From NCBI GenBank assembly GCA_026214975.1, contig CM047808.1, positions 3,400,073 to 3,464,072 on the forward strand: DNA of 64,000 bases, given 5' to 3'. Within the stretch, counting starts at the first letter, position 1; each line of letters opens with the position of its first letter. The position numbers were made by a program, and so were the translations under genes. Under the pieces are notes generated by a model. It was not told the origin of the DNA, searched no databases, and saw only the letters and a program-made list of their open reading frames with translations. The stretch is from Gentiana macrophylla (Eukaryota > Streptophyta > Magnoliopsida > Gentianales > Gentianaceae). This document shows positions 51,822-62,565 of the stretch, one piece after another.

Positions 51822-52740
51822 ACTACAAAAATAAACCTTTTAGTGACGAAACAAAACAGTCGCAAAAAGCACAGTTTTCGTCGGTAAAAACAACCAATAA
51901 GGAGCCTGTCTTGTTGAAGCAAATATATGGGCTTGCCTGCCATTATCCTGAAAACAAGCACAACAAGCCATTCATAAATTAGATCCCAAATCACGATTCA
52001 CATCCCAGCTAGAGTGATAAACATGTACAAGATCTTTTTGATATGATACAGCAAAATAACAAGTAATGCAAAAATAGCAAACTAGAGACATAAGTTCCAA
52101 TATATTTGCCTCGCTATTAAAACTATGATAATACTGCTTTAGCAAACTTAAGTCATAAACTAAGAAAATAGATGAAGGAAGGAATTCGTCCAAATGTTTA
52201 CCAGAATATGAAGAAAACAACAATAAGAGCAAAAGATGAGAGAGGGAGAGAGAACATTTATTTCAAGCAAATTACTTACCACACAGAACGTTCTAGAAGG
52301 AACGATTGTAGTCCTGTATATGGTTCCTGACATTTATACGTGCCAGCAAAGATGTCAGACATGTTAAGGGCTACATAACAACACTATTTAAATAATGGAA
52401 AAGAATCTACAGGGATACAAAAGCAAACAGCATAATTATCTACTCTGTCTAATATTGCTTCACAGCCAGGAAAAAATAAGTTCAACATTAATGAAATAAC
52501 CCGATGGCGTGCCTAAACACGAGTATAGAATCACCAGGAACAATGTTGTCTGTTTTGCATCAGAAAATTTTAAACTGTCAAACCATCGGCATACCACTGA
52601 TATGTATATCTGTGTTTTCTTATAAACTGGCTAGTTAATGGAGTGAAATCTTACAACCAAAGTGGGAATCTTACCCGTCTTAAGGCCTTAAACATAGTTG
52701 GTGCTCCAGCTCCTTGGTATGAATCTGAGCCAAACATAGA
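51822..52740 (-). other. possible captured gene fragments beside a CACTA-like end
   Basis: At 51823 the + strand reads CACTACAAAAATA, then TTTTAGTGACG, like a CACTA transposon end. Within the next 900 bases the - strand shows three exon-like pieces: SYQGAGAPTMFKALRR then GTAAGA (about 52720-52667); MSDIFAGTYKCQEPYTGLQ then LLERSVW and GTAAGT (about 52362-52282); and after a TTTTCAG acceptor, NGRQAHIFASTRQAPYWL (about 51947-51888). I do not recognise the source gene. Either a CACTA element carrying host exons or a real but fragmentary gene. Confidence 0.35.
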
Positions 52741-52975
52741 GAGAAGATAGAGAAGAGTAACGCAATGGAGAAATAAAGAAGGACACATACAACATTGCAT
52801 TGCACAGAATTTAAGTACATCAATGAAAACAACTGAAAACTTGAACCAGAACCATGAAAAATAGTAACAGATAATGCACCCCACCCCCGCCAGCTAGACA
52901 GGGAGCTTTGCTTAGCTTAGACGACAGCCCGGTGGCCCAAATTCTGCGCGCCCCAAGTCAGCTGCAATGTGTAAG

Positions 52976-53141
52976 CATAGGCGGATCTACACTTTAGTAA
53001 AGGGGGTCCGCGGACCCCGTTAAAAATAGAAATACTCTACATTTTACATATAGAAAAATATTTCGGACCCCGTGAATTTTTTTTTTTACTGTGTTAAATA
53101 TTTACGTACCCCGCTGGATAAAATTTCTGGATCCGCCACTG
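52976..53141. mobile_element. hAT-type MITE copy 1
   Basis: Ends CATAGGCGGATCTACA and (inverse) CAGTGGCGGATCCAGA, 166 bp, flanked by TGTGTAAG / CGTGTAAG (7 of 8). It contains words GGGTCCGCGGACCCCG and CGGACCCCGTGAA. Confidence 0.8.
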
Positions 53142-53448
53142 CGTGTAAGATGAACTTTGGGTCGGTTTTAGCATAATTTAAGGTAGAAATTCAGAATAAA
53201 GCAAGAATTGCAATCACAAAGAAGAATGAAAGACTGATTTCATTAACGACGAATTTCTCAATAATGACAGGAAATTACAAGAAACAGAGTTTACAGCATT
53301 TAAAATTAATGAATTGAATTGCTCTCTTCATCAATTACAGTTTATATAATATCCTTAGCTGTAATGTGAAGTTGAGACTTGAGAGGTTGTAACAACTTCT
53401 CTTTAACTAACTACAAACACAAGGTGTTTGATATTTTCACACTTGTAG

Positions 53449-53671
53449 GCTGTAGCAGGGCGGATCCAGTGCTTGGGGTCACGCGTGGCACCTGATTTTA
53501 TATAAAAAAAATTAGTATTAAAACTATGTTGTTTTGTTGCTAAAAAGAGTCGTTTTGTCGATAAAAATTGATGTTTTAGATTCCGGTGACCCACTGAAAT
53601 TTATTTTGGATAAAAAATATAGTTTTACACTCCGGTGACACCACTGGAATAAATTCCTATATCCGCCACTG
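53449..53671. mobile_element. hAT-type MITE copy 2
   Basis: Flanked by perfect ACTTGTAG duplications (53441-53448, 53672-53679). It contains CAGGGCGGATCCAGTG near the left end and ATATCCGCCACTG at the right end. A few extra bases precede the usual CAG start. Confidence 0.75.
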
Positions 53672-53825
53672 ACTTGTAGTACTTTTGATGTTTTTGTACT
53701 TACTTCCGGTCTTTTTTGACGTGCAATGAAATCTTCAGACCAAGCCAACACATAAATTTATGGTAATCTTTTTTTATTGTACGTTTCAGATGATACAGAA
53801 TTGAAGGTCAAATCCGGGCGCTATG

Positions 53826-54050
53826 ACACCGGCAGATGTACATGTTCTAGGGTGCCACGTCGCGTGAACGGTGATGAGCAAATTTTTTTAGTATTAAAAT
53901 GATGAACCTTTATTTTTTTTTTAAAAATATCGTTTTGTCGATAAAAAATATTATTTTAGGCTCCGGTAATCCACTGGAATGTTTTATGAATTTTTTTTTT
54001 TTAGTACAAATCCAGTGCCACCATTAAAACAAAAATTCTGATCCGTCCAT
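53826..54050. mobile_element. hAT-type MITE copy 3, diverged
   Basis: Flanked by perfect GCGCTATG duplications (53818-53825, 54051-54058). The right end ATTCTGATCCGTCCAT is a degraded form of the ATCCGCCACTG end. The interior shares TTTTGTCGATAAAAA with copy 2. Confidence 0.7.
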
Positions 54051-54199
54051 GCGCTATGATCCTTTGTTAGTGCTAGCAGTTACATACTTGGGTTCACTCG
54101 GTTGTATTACTTTTGCAGATTAGTGAAGCATTTATTTTATTTTTAAACGTCGATAGTTTTGTTTTTTGTGTGTACATGTGTTTTTTTTTTGGGCATGTG

Positions 54200-54359
54200 T
54201 AGAGGCTGGGCACATGTTTCTAAACGGGTCCATGGACCCCGCTAAAAAAAATGTTAAGTTTTATGTGTAAAAAAAATTTATGGACAGCGCTGAAATTATT
54301 TTTTACGGTTAAAATATATTTTTGGACCCTGCTGAATAAATTTTATAGATTCGTCACTG
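54200..54359. mobile_element. hAT-type MITE copy 4
   Basis: Flanked by GGCATGTG duplications (54192-54199, 54360-54367). It shares GGTCCATGGACCCCGCT with copy 1 and ends AGATTCGTCACTG. Confidence 0.75.
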
Positions 54360-54529
54360 GGCATGTGTGTATATGTGTTCATCGTACCAAAGCAATGGTC
54401 TAATTCAGTGTATTCTTTTTTTGGGAAATTAGGGATAATGACACAATCTGAAATATTTTTAAGAATAAGACAAATTATATATTTTTTATAGGGAGAGAAT
54501 GACAATCTGCATAATTTTTATAGCGAGAG

Positions 54530-54700
54530 GGACAAACAGTGAATCCTCAAAATCAGTGAATCTCCCCAATGAATCCCGAAATCAGTGAATTTCGACAATG
54601 AATCCCGAAAATCAATGAATTTCGACGATGAATTTTGAAAATTAGTGAATTTCGGAAGTGAATTTGAACAGTGAATTTCGACAGTAAATAAATAGTTTTG
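54530..54700. repeat. short-period tandem repeat (GTGAATTTCGACAATGAAT type)
   Basis: About nine imperfect copies of 14-17 bases alternating ATCAGTGAATTTCGAC and AATGAATCCCGAAA. Confidence 0.7.
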
Positions 54701-55169
54701 TCCTTTATGCAAAAGTTTCAAAAGACTGTCCTTCTATTCAATTAATGAAATATTTCAGTGCTTCTCCCTCATTCTTGCTTCTTTTTTTTATTAATGTTAT
54801 TCTTCAATGTAAAAACAACCTTTCGAATTAATGTGTTGATATTTACGTAAAAAATAAAAATCCTCAGGTCAAATAAAGTTACATGTTTTTCTTACTTGAT
54901 GCAAAGATTGTGTATCAACTTTAATCTTTTAATTAAACGTCATTGTATTTTGATGAAGACTTCTTTAACGTAAATTCCAATTGCTCAATTGATACAATAT
55001 ATATATATATATATTAAAGGTCAATTGATACAATATTGACTATATATTTTTATGGCATATGTTTTGGAAACATACGATATTTAAAAACACGAGTATTTAT
55101 AAGTGTAAATAAATAATGTATTCGTCTAGAACGAAGACACCCATGTCAGCATTTCTCGAAATTTGGCAT

Positions 55170-55178
55170 TATAAATAG
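55170..55178 (+). promoter_or_regulatory. TATA box of peptide gene 3
   Basis: TATAAATAG lies 54 bases before the ATG at 55232, an ideal distance for a short leader, in sequence GGCATTATAAATAGTGGCCC. Confidence 0.65.
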
Positions 55179-55231
55179 TGGCCCATGCATTTTAGCCAAG
55201 ATTAGCATGATTGTAATATTGTGCAAAAAAG

Positions 55232-56202
55232 ATGGCAAAGTTTGGTTTCTTCATTGCTTCTATCATCCTTGCCATTTTATCTTCTCATGGTGACAGGTAT
55301 GTGTGATATATATATATATATATATATATGTGATTATTTTCGTTTTTGATTATCTTCATCTTTTTTGATCGGTACAATTCTGCGGTCATAATCATTTTGA
55401 TACAACATTATTGTGGCGGTTGAGAAAGCTTATTATGTGACATCTATTGAGATGTTCGTTTTACTAATATATAAGGTTTTGATACTTGTTGTGTCAGAGT
55501 TATTGTGACAGTATAATATTCTTTTGGGAGCAAATCGAATTTTGGCGCGAAAATGCTTCCATGTGGCTCTGACAGAAGAGAAAACCGGGAAACAGTTGTA
55601 AAATACGTCCTGGTCTAATTAAGAGATTAATTAGCGTTTTTTTGAAATTTTTCGATTTTCGCACCAAAATTGATTTCCAATATTCCCTCCTGATTTCAAA
55701 CATATGTCAGCAAAATACGGTCTGAATCACGTCAGCATTCACCGTTGACAGAGGACTAAAATTGCAGAAATTTTTTCCAGTTACAGGAACAGAAACAAGA
55801 CTAATACGCTAATTAGGCCAAGATACAGCACTGTCCAATTTTGCCTCGTTTTTTTCGTGTACATTAGTTTTGTATATATCATTTCTTGTAGTTGCATTTG
55901 GGTCGAACTTGGAGAAGGCAAGCCATCATCAACTAACTGTTCTAGGGTTTAGAAGATCCATTGCTAGCCAAGTTTACACACCAAAAAGAACTCTAAAACT
56001 AGACAAGGACTGCAACCCAGTGGAGCTATGTGAAGATGATGGTACATGTTTTTCAGAGATTTGTAAGTGTAATACTGATGAAAACACTTGTAGCATAGTC
56101 AAGGAATGTGATGAAATGGATGTTTGTTTTGATGGCCCTAGACCATGTCCATCCCATTGCTTCTGTGATGATCACCACCTCTGCCATGATATAATATTGT
56201 AA
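55232..56202 (+). CDS. secreted two-domain knottin-like peptide 3
   Basis: Exon 1 is 55232-55289 (MAKFGFFIASIILAILSSH plus one base, phase 1, donor GTGACA). Exon 2 is 55892-56202 after a TTCTTGTAG acceptor. The protein is 122 aa: signal peptide 1-19, a basic spacer (SNLEKASHH...FRRS...PKRTLKL), then two six-Cys units. Unit 1 has Cys 60, 66, 72, 77, 79 and 86 (spacing 5-5-4-1-6). Unit 2 has Cys 92, 98, 105, 109, 111 and 117 (spacing 5-6-3-1-5). Both fit an inhibitor-cystine-knot pattern with one residue between Cys IV and V. Five residues separate the units, so they may be cleaved apart or act as a bivalent peptide. The signal peptide resembles that of gene 1 (MAK-x-x-F). The donor is weaker than the alternative GTATGT seven bases on, but only it keeps frame. 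Function unknown. Confidence 0.72.
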
Positions 56203-56245
56203 GCTGGCCATACAAGTGATGTTGTTACGAAGGGACGGGAAAGAC

Positions 56246-56423
56246 TAATGATACAGACATAACCGTTGTAACATAAAGTGCATCTACACCGTTGATCATG
56301 ATGGATATATTTTTTTTTTGTTGAGCAAATGATGGATATAATAATGATCAATGAGTCTACATTAGGAATCAACGGTGTAGATGCACCTTGTGGCACAACG
56401 GTTGTGTCTGTATCATTATTCTA
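56246..56423. mobile_element. foldback MITE just downstream of peptide gene 3
   Basis: The left arm AATGATACAGACATAACCGT ... GCATCTACACCGTTGAT is repeated inversely at the right (ATCAACGGTGTAGATGC ... GTCTGTATCATT). Arms are about 45 bp with a few differences. It starts about 45 bases after the stop and may lie in the 3' UTR. Confidence 0.8.
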
Positions 56424-57540
56424 AAGGAAATATTCTCTCAAGTACATTTGTTGTTAGACATTATAAATAAAACGGCGTAGTTTTGAAAAAAAGAAAAATC
56501 TACGTACGGTCAGATCATTTTCACATTTTGGATGTGTTGTTAGATAATTTGTACTAGAGAGAAATTTTCCCATAAATATATACTTGAGAGGATCCTGGCT
56601 CGAGAAATTCTTACGTAAAGTATGTATCAGACGGCTTCTGTAAGATGAGTGTCATGTGTGTAAGAACTAAGACGTCAAAGGTTGTTTTGTCGTTTTGCAT
56701 ACATGACGTATATCTAACGATTCGAATAATAATAAAGTTGTCATGTTATGATTTTCTATTAATATAAGGTGTTTGAGAAGCTATGAAATGGGGAATGTAT
56801 TAATTACTGTTATAAACTATGTTTCTGCCATCTCGATTTGTCACAAAGGAAACGACCAAAAATCTCTCTCAGAATATAATGTATGGTGTTTGATTTAAAT
56901 TGTGACTTGTTTGATCAAACCTGAGACACTCAAAGAGTTACTGTGATGCTTCTAATTGAATGATTCTGATGTATGTGTTATGACGCCTTTTATAGGCGAA
57001 TGTGCCTCATCTGGAATGTTTCCAGATCGATCAATGAACATTACTCTTTGCATGCAGAGCTATGCATGTCTCTTCACATTGCAGAGCTAGGTATGTCACT
57101 TCTTCTGCAAAGGTCGATTCCCGTTTTGTTACAGAAACATTTATTTGTACGAAAACTTGAATGCAAACGGTTACAAATTATGTAACATGTGAAAAAATAT
57201 CTAACAACTCATTTTCTCATCTTTTATCGAAGTAAATTAATCGAAGGGTAAGTAAGATAAATTGGAGTTGGATCCGGTTTTTATTTTTATGTATCATAAA
57301 TCGAAGAAACATTCACATTCCTCGTCTAATTTTTACAATATTTTATTTTCTAATAGTTTTTGTGGCACGCCAACTAGGAATAAAGAATCTATAGATATGA
57401 TATGTTACTATGCAACATATCTTTTGGTGAAAGGACAAATTTCACTTTTTTTTTTTTTTTTTTTTTTTTGAGGTTTTAATTTTGAATCTAAAGTGTTATA
57501 TTTAGAAAATCAATAACAGATCTTGATATATTATAAACTC
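56424..57540. other. intergenic, nothing recognised
   Basis: AT-rich with a T-run near 57446-57469. No gene or clear repeat ends. Confidence 0.4.
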
Positions 57541-57559
57541 ATGTGCAGTGAATGCACGA

Positions 57560-57900
57560 CAACAAGAAAACAGGGCAATTACGACGTGCAATGCACGTCG
57601 TAATTTTACATTTACAACGTGTGCATAAACGTCGTGATAGCTCTCGTCGTAAATGTGTAAAATATTTTATAACGTGCTAAATGCACGTCGAAATTAGGGT
57701 AAATGCACGTTGTAATTGGGGTAAATGCATGTCAAATTTGTTGGCACCAATCCGTAAATGGTCGTCGTAAATAGTCATTGCACGTTGTAATTTTTCAGTA
57801 TTGCTTGTCGTAATTTTTACTTTGCACATCGTAGTTTGATGACAGGATCGGTGTAAACTGAATGAAAGTTACGTCGTAAATTGATGAAAGAACGATGTGA
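57560..57900. repeat. array of ACGACGTGCA-type subterminal repeats
   Basis: More than ten loosely spaced copies, in both orientations, of words like TACGACGTGCAATGCACGTC and GTCGTAAATG. This pattern is usual near the ends of CACTA-like elements, but no CACTA terminus was seen nearby. Confidence 0.55.
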
Positions 57901-58170
57901 TCGATTATAAGAACACAACAATTCACTAATGGATACTATTTTGATAATAGGTAATTCATCCATACATATACTAGTGCTAGCTCAAATACACCCATATCTA
58001 AATCACATTACAGTTGCATCAAATTCATTAAACAATTACATTTCTATGGTTCAAAACAACACATACAAAAGATCACAACACAGCGTAGAGATGGCTAATA
58101 CACTTGAAAAGGAAAGCAGACCTCAAGCTCGATCGGGTCGAAGGATTGAGCAATCAAATTTCTCGTAACT

Positions 58171-58261
58171 GTTAAAGTGATATAAGAAATATAGTAGCGC
58201 CTTCCTTAAAAGCTATAGCTGTTAAGGAAGACGCTACTATATTTCTTATATCACTTTAAAC
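58171..58261. repeat. near-perfect hairpin palindrome, ~40-bp arms
   Basis: The left arm GTTAAAGTGATATAAGAAAT...CTTCCTTAA (58171-58209) and the right arm TTAAGGAAG...TATCACTTTAAAC (58220-58261) pair with about two mismatches around a short AAGCTATAGCTG loop. It stands directly before the broken copia element. Confidence 0.88.
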
Positions 58262-58294
58262 GTTTGCTTCCGCATTGTCAAAAAGAATGAATAA

Positions 58295-60650
58295 TTTTTG
58301 AAAGATCTTGTGTGGGAACCCTCAACAAAATGGTAGAGTCGAGAGAAAACATCAACATATTTTGAATGTTGCTAGAGCTTTGAGGTTTGAGGGACACCTT
58401 CCTCTTAAATATTGGGGGGAGTGTGTCATGGCAGCTTGTTATTTAATTAATCGGACCCCGTCAAGCGTTTTGAACTATAAGACACCGTATGAATGTTTGT
58501 TTGGTAAACCTCCGAGCCTTGATTCCTTGAGAGTTTTTGGATGTTTGTGTTATGCACACAATTTACGACATAAAGGAGATAAATTTGAGAGTCGGAGTCG
58601 AAAGTGTGTTTTTGGGATACCCCATTGCTAAAAAAGGATGGACACTCATGGATTTGGAAACGGAAGAAATCTTTGTCTCGAGGGATGTGAAATTTTTTGA
58701 ACATGTTTTTCCTATGAGCGAGTCACAAAATCCTATTCTCCTTTCGGTTACTTTTCCTGAGGATGATGGTGTTGATGTTTATATGGGTGCTAGTGATACG
58801 ATTGTGGAGCTGCCTCCACCTAGTGGGGATCCCGTAGACACTAATATAAGGGGGGTGACGCAACCTAGTGAGGGAGTTGATGGATTACCGACAGATGGGG
58901 TAGTTGTGAGTGAGCAGTCGTCTGGAGACACAACAGAGTTGGGCAGAGGTAAACGAACAAAAGTTCCTAATACGAGATATCGCGAGTACGTGACACATAT
59001 GGCAATGGATAAGAAAAGTCCTTCGACGCACTCCTCCAGTCCATCGACCTCCTCAGGTAGTTTATATCATCTTACGCATTTTGTGGATTATTCTTGTTTT
59101 TCTAACGCGCACAGGAGATATCTATCCAATGTGACTGCAGGAAATCCGCCTCGATCTTTTAAAGAGGCAGTCCAATCCGAGGGTTGGCGGAAAGCTATGG
59201 CAGAAGAAATACGCGCCTTGGAGGAACAGGGCACGTGGTTGTTGCAGGAATTGCCTCCTGGTAAGAAGGCCCTGGGGAGCAAATGGGTATACACTGAAAA
59301 ATACGATGAGCATGGTAATCTTCAACGTTTAAAGGCAAGGTTGGTGGCCTTTGGTAATCACCAGGTAGAGGGGATTGATTACAATGAGACATTTGCTCCT
59401 GTGGCGAAGATGGTGACGGTCCGTGCATTCCTAGCAGTCGCGGCAATTAAAAATTGGGATATTCATCAGATGGATGTCCACAATGCATTCTTGCATGGTG
59501 ATCTTGATGAGGAGATGTATATGCGAATTCCGCCGGGTTTTGAAAACAAACAGCGGAATCTGGTATGCCGCATGCGGAAGTCGCTCTATGGGTTGAAGCA
59601 GGCACCCCGGTGCTGGTTTGCTAAGTTAGCCTCGGCTCTCAAGGAGTATGGCTTTCGTCAGTTCTACTCAGATTATTCTCTATTTACTTTGGTTCGGGGG
59701 GATATACGGCTTAATGTTTTGGTATATGTCGATGACATGATTCTTGCGGGGAATGATGCTACTTCTCTGCAAGTGTTCAAAAATTATTTGGGGACCTGTT
59801 TCAAAATGAAGGATTTGGGGCGTTTGAAGTATTTCTTGGGTTGGAAGTTGCCAGAAATTCACAGGGCATTTTCTTATCACAACGCAAGTATGCGTTGGAC
59901 ATTATCTCAGAGACGGGGCTATTAGGGGCTCGACCATCCGAGTTTCCTATGGAGCAAAATCATCAATTGGCAATTGCTGAAGGGGCTTTGTTGGATGACC
60001 CTGGAAAATACAGGAGGTTAGTGGGTCGTCTCATTTATCACGGGCGTTACGCCCCGACGGCATATTCGGTGCATATACTTTCGGTTTATTCGGGCACCAT
60101 GGTCGAGCATTGGGACGCTGCTCTGTGGGTTGTACGCTACCTGAAGAAGAATCCGGGTCAGGGAGTTCTCTTACGGGCTGATAGCCCATTATCCTTGGAA
60201 GGGTGGTGTGATTCTGATTGGGCGAGTTGCCCGGTGACACGTCGGTCCTTGAGTGGGTGGTTTGTGTTACTCGGGACCTCACCGGTCTCGTGGAAGACCA
60301 AGAAACAATAGACAGTGTCCCGCTCATCAGCAGAGGCGGAATATCGATCGATGGCAGCCATTACCTGTGAGTTGAAATGGCTTCGACAGCTCCTCGAGGA
60401 TTTAGGGGTCCGGATCCCTATGGGTATCCCTCTCCATTGCGATAGTCAAGTTGCGCTTCATATTGCTCAAAACATATAGAGGCAGACTGTCACTTTGTTC
60501 GTGATGCGATTACTGAGGGTCTCATATCTCCTGCATATGTACCTACACGGGAGCAGCTGGCGGATATTTTCACAAAGGCATTGGGGAAGCAACAATTTGA
60601 TTTTTTACTCCGCAAGTTGGGCGTTCGCGATCTTCACGCACCAACTTGAG
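58295..60650 (+). pseudogene. Ty1/copia pol remnant (integrase end, RT, RNase H)
   Basis: The integrase C-terminal part ([31 protein letters not shown]) changes frame near 58620. The RT frame (58537-59925) holds PRSFKEAVQSEGWRKAMAEE, SKWVYTEKYDEHGN, QMDVHNAFLHGDLDEEMYM and the catalytic VYVDDMILAGND. A frame change near 59850 precedes RNase H (PGKYRRLVGRLIYHGR, WCDSDWASCPVTRRS). A TAG at 60309 and another near 60477 follow, then ADIFTKALGKQ in a shifted frame. Gag, protease and the integrase core are absent. Dead element. Confidence 0.88.
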
Positions 60651-60845
60651 GGGGTATTGCGGGATTATATATTTATTATGATTGATTTTGCAGGATTATT
60701 CTGCGGTAATTATTTTTAGTAAGTTGGGGGCGTAGTTGGAATTTTATGGAACTTAGGGTTTTCTATATGGATGTATAAATACTCAATGTAATGTGGTGAA
60801 TGAGAATAATGGAAAATTATTTCGAATGTTCAAAATTTGTCAGAC
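60651..60845 (+). mobile_element. start of the copia 3' LTR
   Basis: A purine tract TGAGGGGG precedes TATTGCGGGATTATATA. Then TATAAATACTCAATGTAATG (60774 on) resembles an LTR promoter and the transcript end of a short copia LTR. The right border is uncertain and no left LTR was found. Confidence 0.5.
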
Positions 60846-61583
60846 GGCGACATCAGATCTGATCGAAAAAAGGCGGAAATATGTAGATCTAAAGAAGAAC
60901 GAAAATACATGAAAAGATCTAAAGGAAAAGACCTGTTCAACAAAGAGTACTTATGAGTTCAATATTAAAACACAATATATTTTTGGTTCACATCAAATTT
61001 TCCAGACAATCACAACTTTAGCAATAAGATGTTGATATACGTGTTGATCAAACCAAAAATAAATATTTATTCAAATAAAGGGATAAAGATAAAAACTAAT
61101 GATCTATTAAAACTAAATACATCCATCTTGATTAGCCTTTTTTATTTTGCTTTATTAAACTCACGCTAACGATGTCGGGGTTGGAGGCAACGTTTGTCTG
61201 TCAACAAAGAAGTTGATGCGACTTTTGACACCCACGTCTCTTAGCTCTTGACTTTCGGCTCTTGGCTTTTGGCCTGTAGCTTCTTATTTTGTTGAATCTT
61301 CTCTAATGACTGCAAACATTCTCTCTTATTTGCTACACATCTGACGGAGGATCTTTCTTTCTCAATTTCTCAATTACATCTAAAAAGTGGAGATAGAACG
61401 GATGCTAAAAGAAGTCATATGCAATTTAGTTATCTATCAATAAATATCAAGTAAGAAGAAAAAGGAGTCTTATAAAAAACAAATCTAGACGTGAAAGGAC
61501 TCATTCTGCACTTTTTTTCTTCTGTGGTTATATCAAAGGAAAACAAAATAAGACAAATAATGAAACGAACACTAAAAGAAAGA

Positions 61584-61633
<50 letters not shown>

Positions 61634-62320
61634 ATGTATAACCTTTTTTTTTAATATATATTAAAAACAGAAGAAAAACGGGCCAGGGTTTACCAATAGG
61701 AGGAACTAGACGAGTTAAAAAAAAAAAGGTGTAAATGATAATGTAATGCGGCCGGTTATGTGGCGATGATGAAAAATAAACAAAATGTTTGGAAAACGGA
61801 AGAGGATCGGGCGAGGGTCAACACTCAAACCGCCGCCTCTAGTTCTGATACCCCTTAAGAAAGTCAGAATAGCACAATGGATAAAACTCAAAACCGATTT
61901 TTTTAATTTTTAAATATAGATAGAAGAGAAATGTGATATATAGCAACCAAATTCGGAATAAATAAAACTAAAGATAAAAAAAAATCAAATAAAAGGATAA
62001 GGATAAATACTATTGATTTATTCCAACTAAATTTATTCTATCTTTCTTTTGAATGTCATCTTTATCTCCATTATTTTTTTTTTCTTGGGTGGAATCTTTA
62101 TCTCCATCTTGAATAGTTTTTATCTTTTTGCTTTATTATTGTCAACTCGTTTAATCCTTTTAGGCCAAGACGGTCTAAACACTTAACCGAATCCTTTATG
62201 GCTCAATTAACGTTGTCAAACCTGAGGGAGGGGGCGTTACAAAAATCCTTATTTTTGTTCATTGTATTTCCATATACATTACTTTTTATATATAAAAAAA
62301 CATATAATTTTACTTTGTAG
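60846..62320. other. AT-rich intergenic region
   Basis: No gene seen. A (TA)n(TG)n tract covers about 61588-61640. I looked here for a signal-peptide exon for the fragment at 62321 and found none. Confidence 0.5.
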
Positions 62321-62565
62321 TTACATTTGGGTCCTTCCCAATGGCAAGCAAACGTCATCAAGCAACGGCTGCTGCGAAACCAGAGATACAGCATCACCGA
62401 TCTCTTCGATGGATATCGACACCGACGATAATAGAGCATCCTTGTGTAAAGGCAAACATTCATTGCAATTACGGGACAGAAGGGGAATTTCGCACGGATG
62501 AAACCTGTCCCCTATGTAATATTTATAAAGGTCGATGTGCAAGTGAGGGTGAGCCAGATGAGTGA
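62321..62565 (+). pseudogene. orphan exon 2 of the knottin-like family (gene 4)
   Basis: After a CTTTGTAG acceptor the phase-1 frame begins TTACATTTGGGTCC, matching exon 2 of gene 3 (TTGCATTTGGGTCG) base for base at most positions; both continue to GCAAGC and CATCAA. The 81-residue stretch has only five Cys (spacing 6-13-2-6: CVKANIHC, then CPLC and GRC) and an acidic end (EGEPDE) before TGA. No signal-peptide exon is visible upstream. I read it as a degenerate family member, or one whose first exon lies farther off. Confidence 0.55.
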
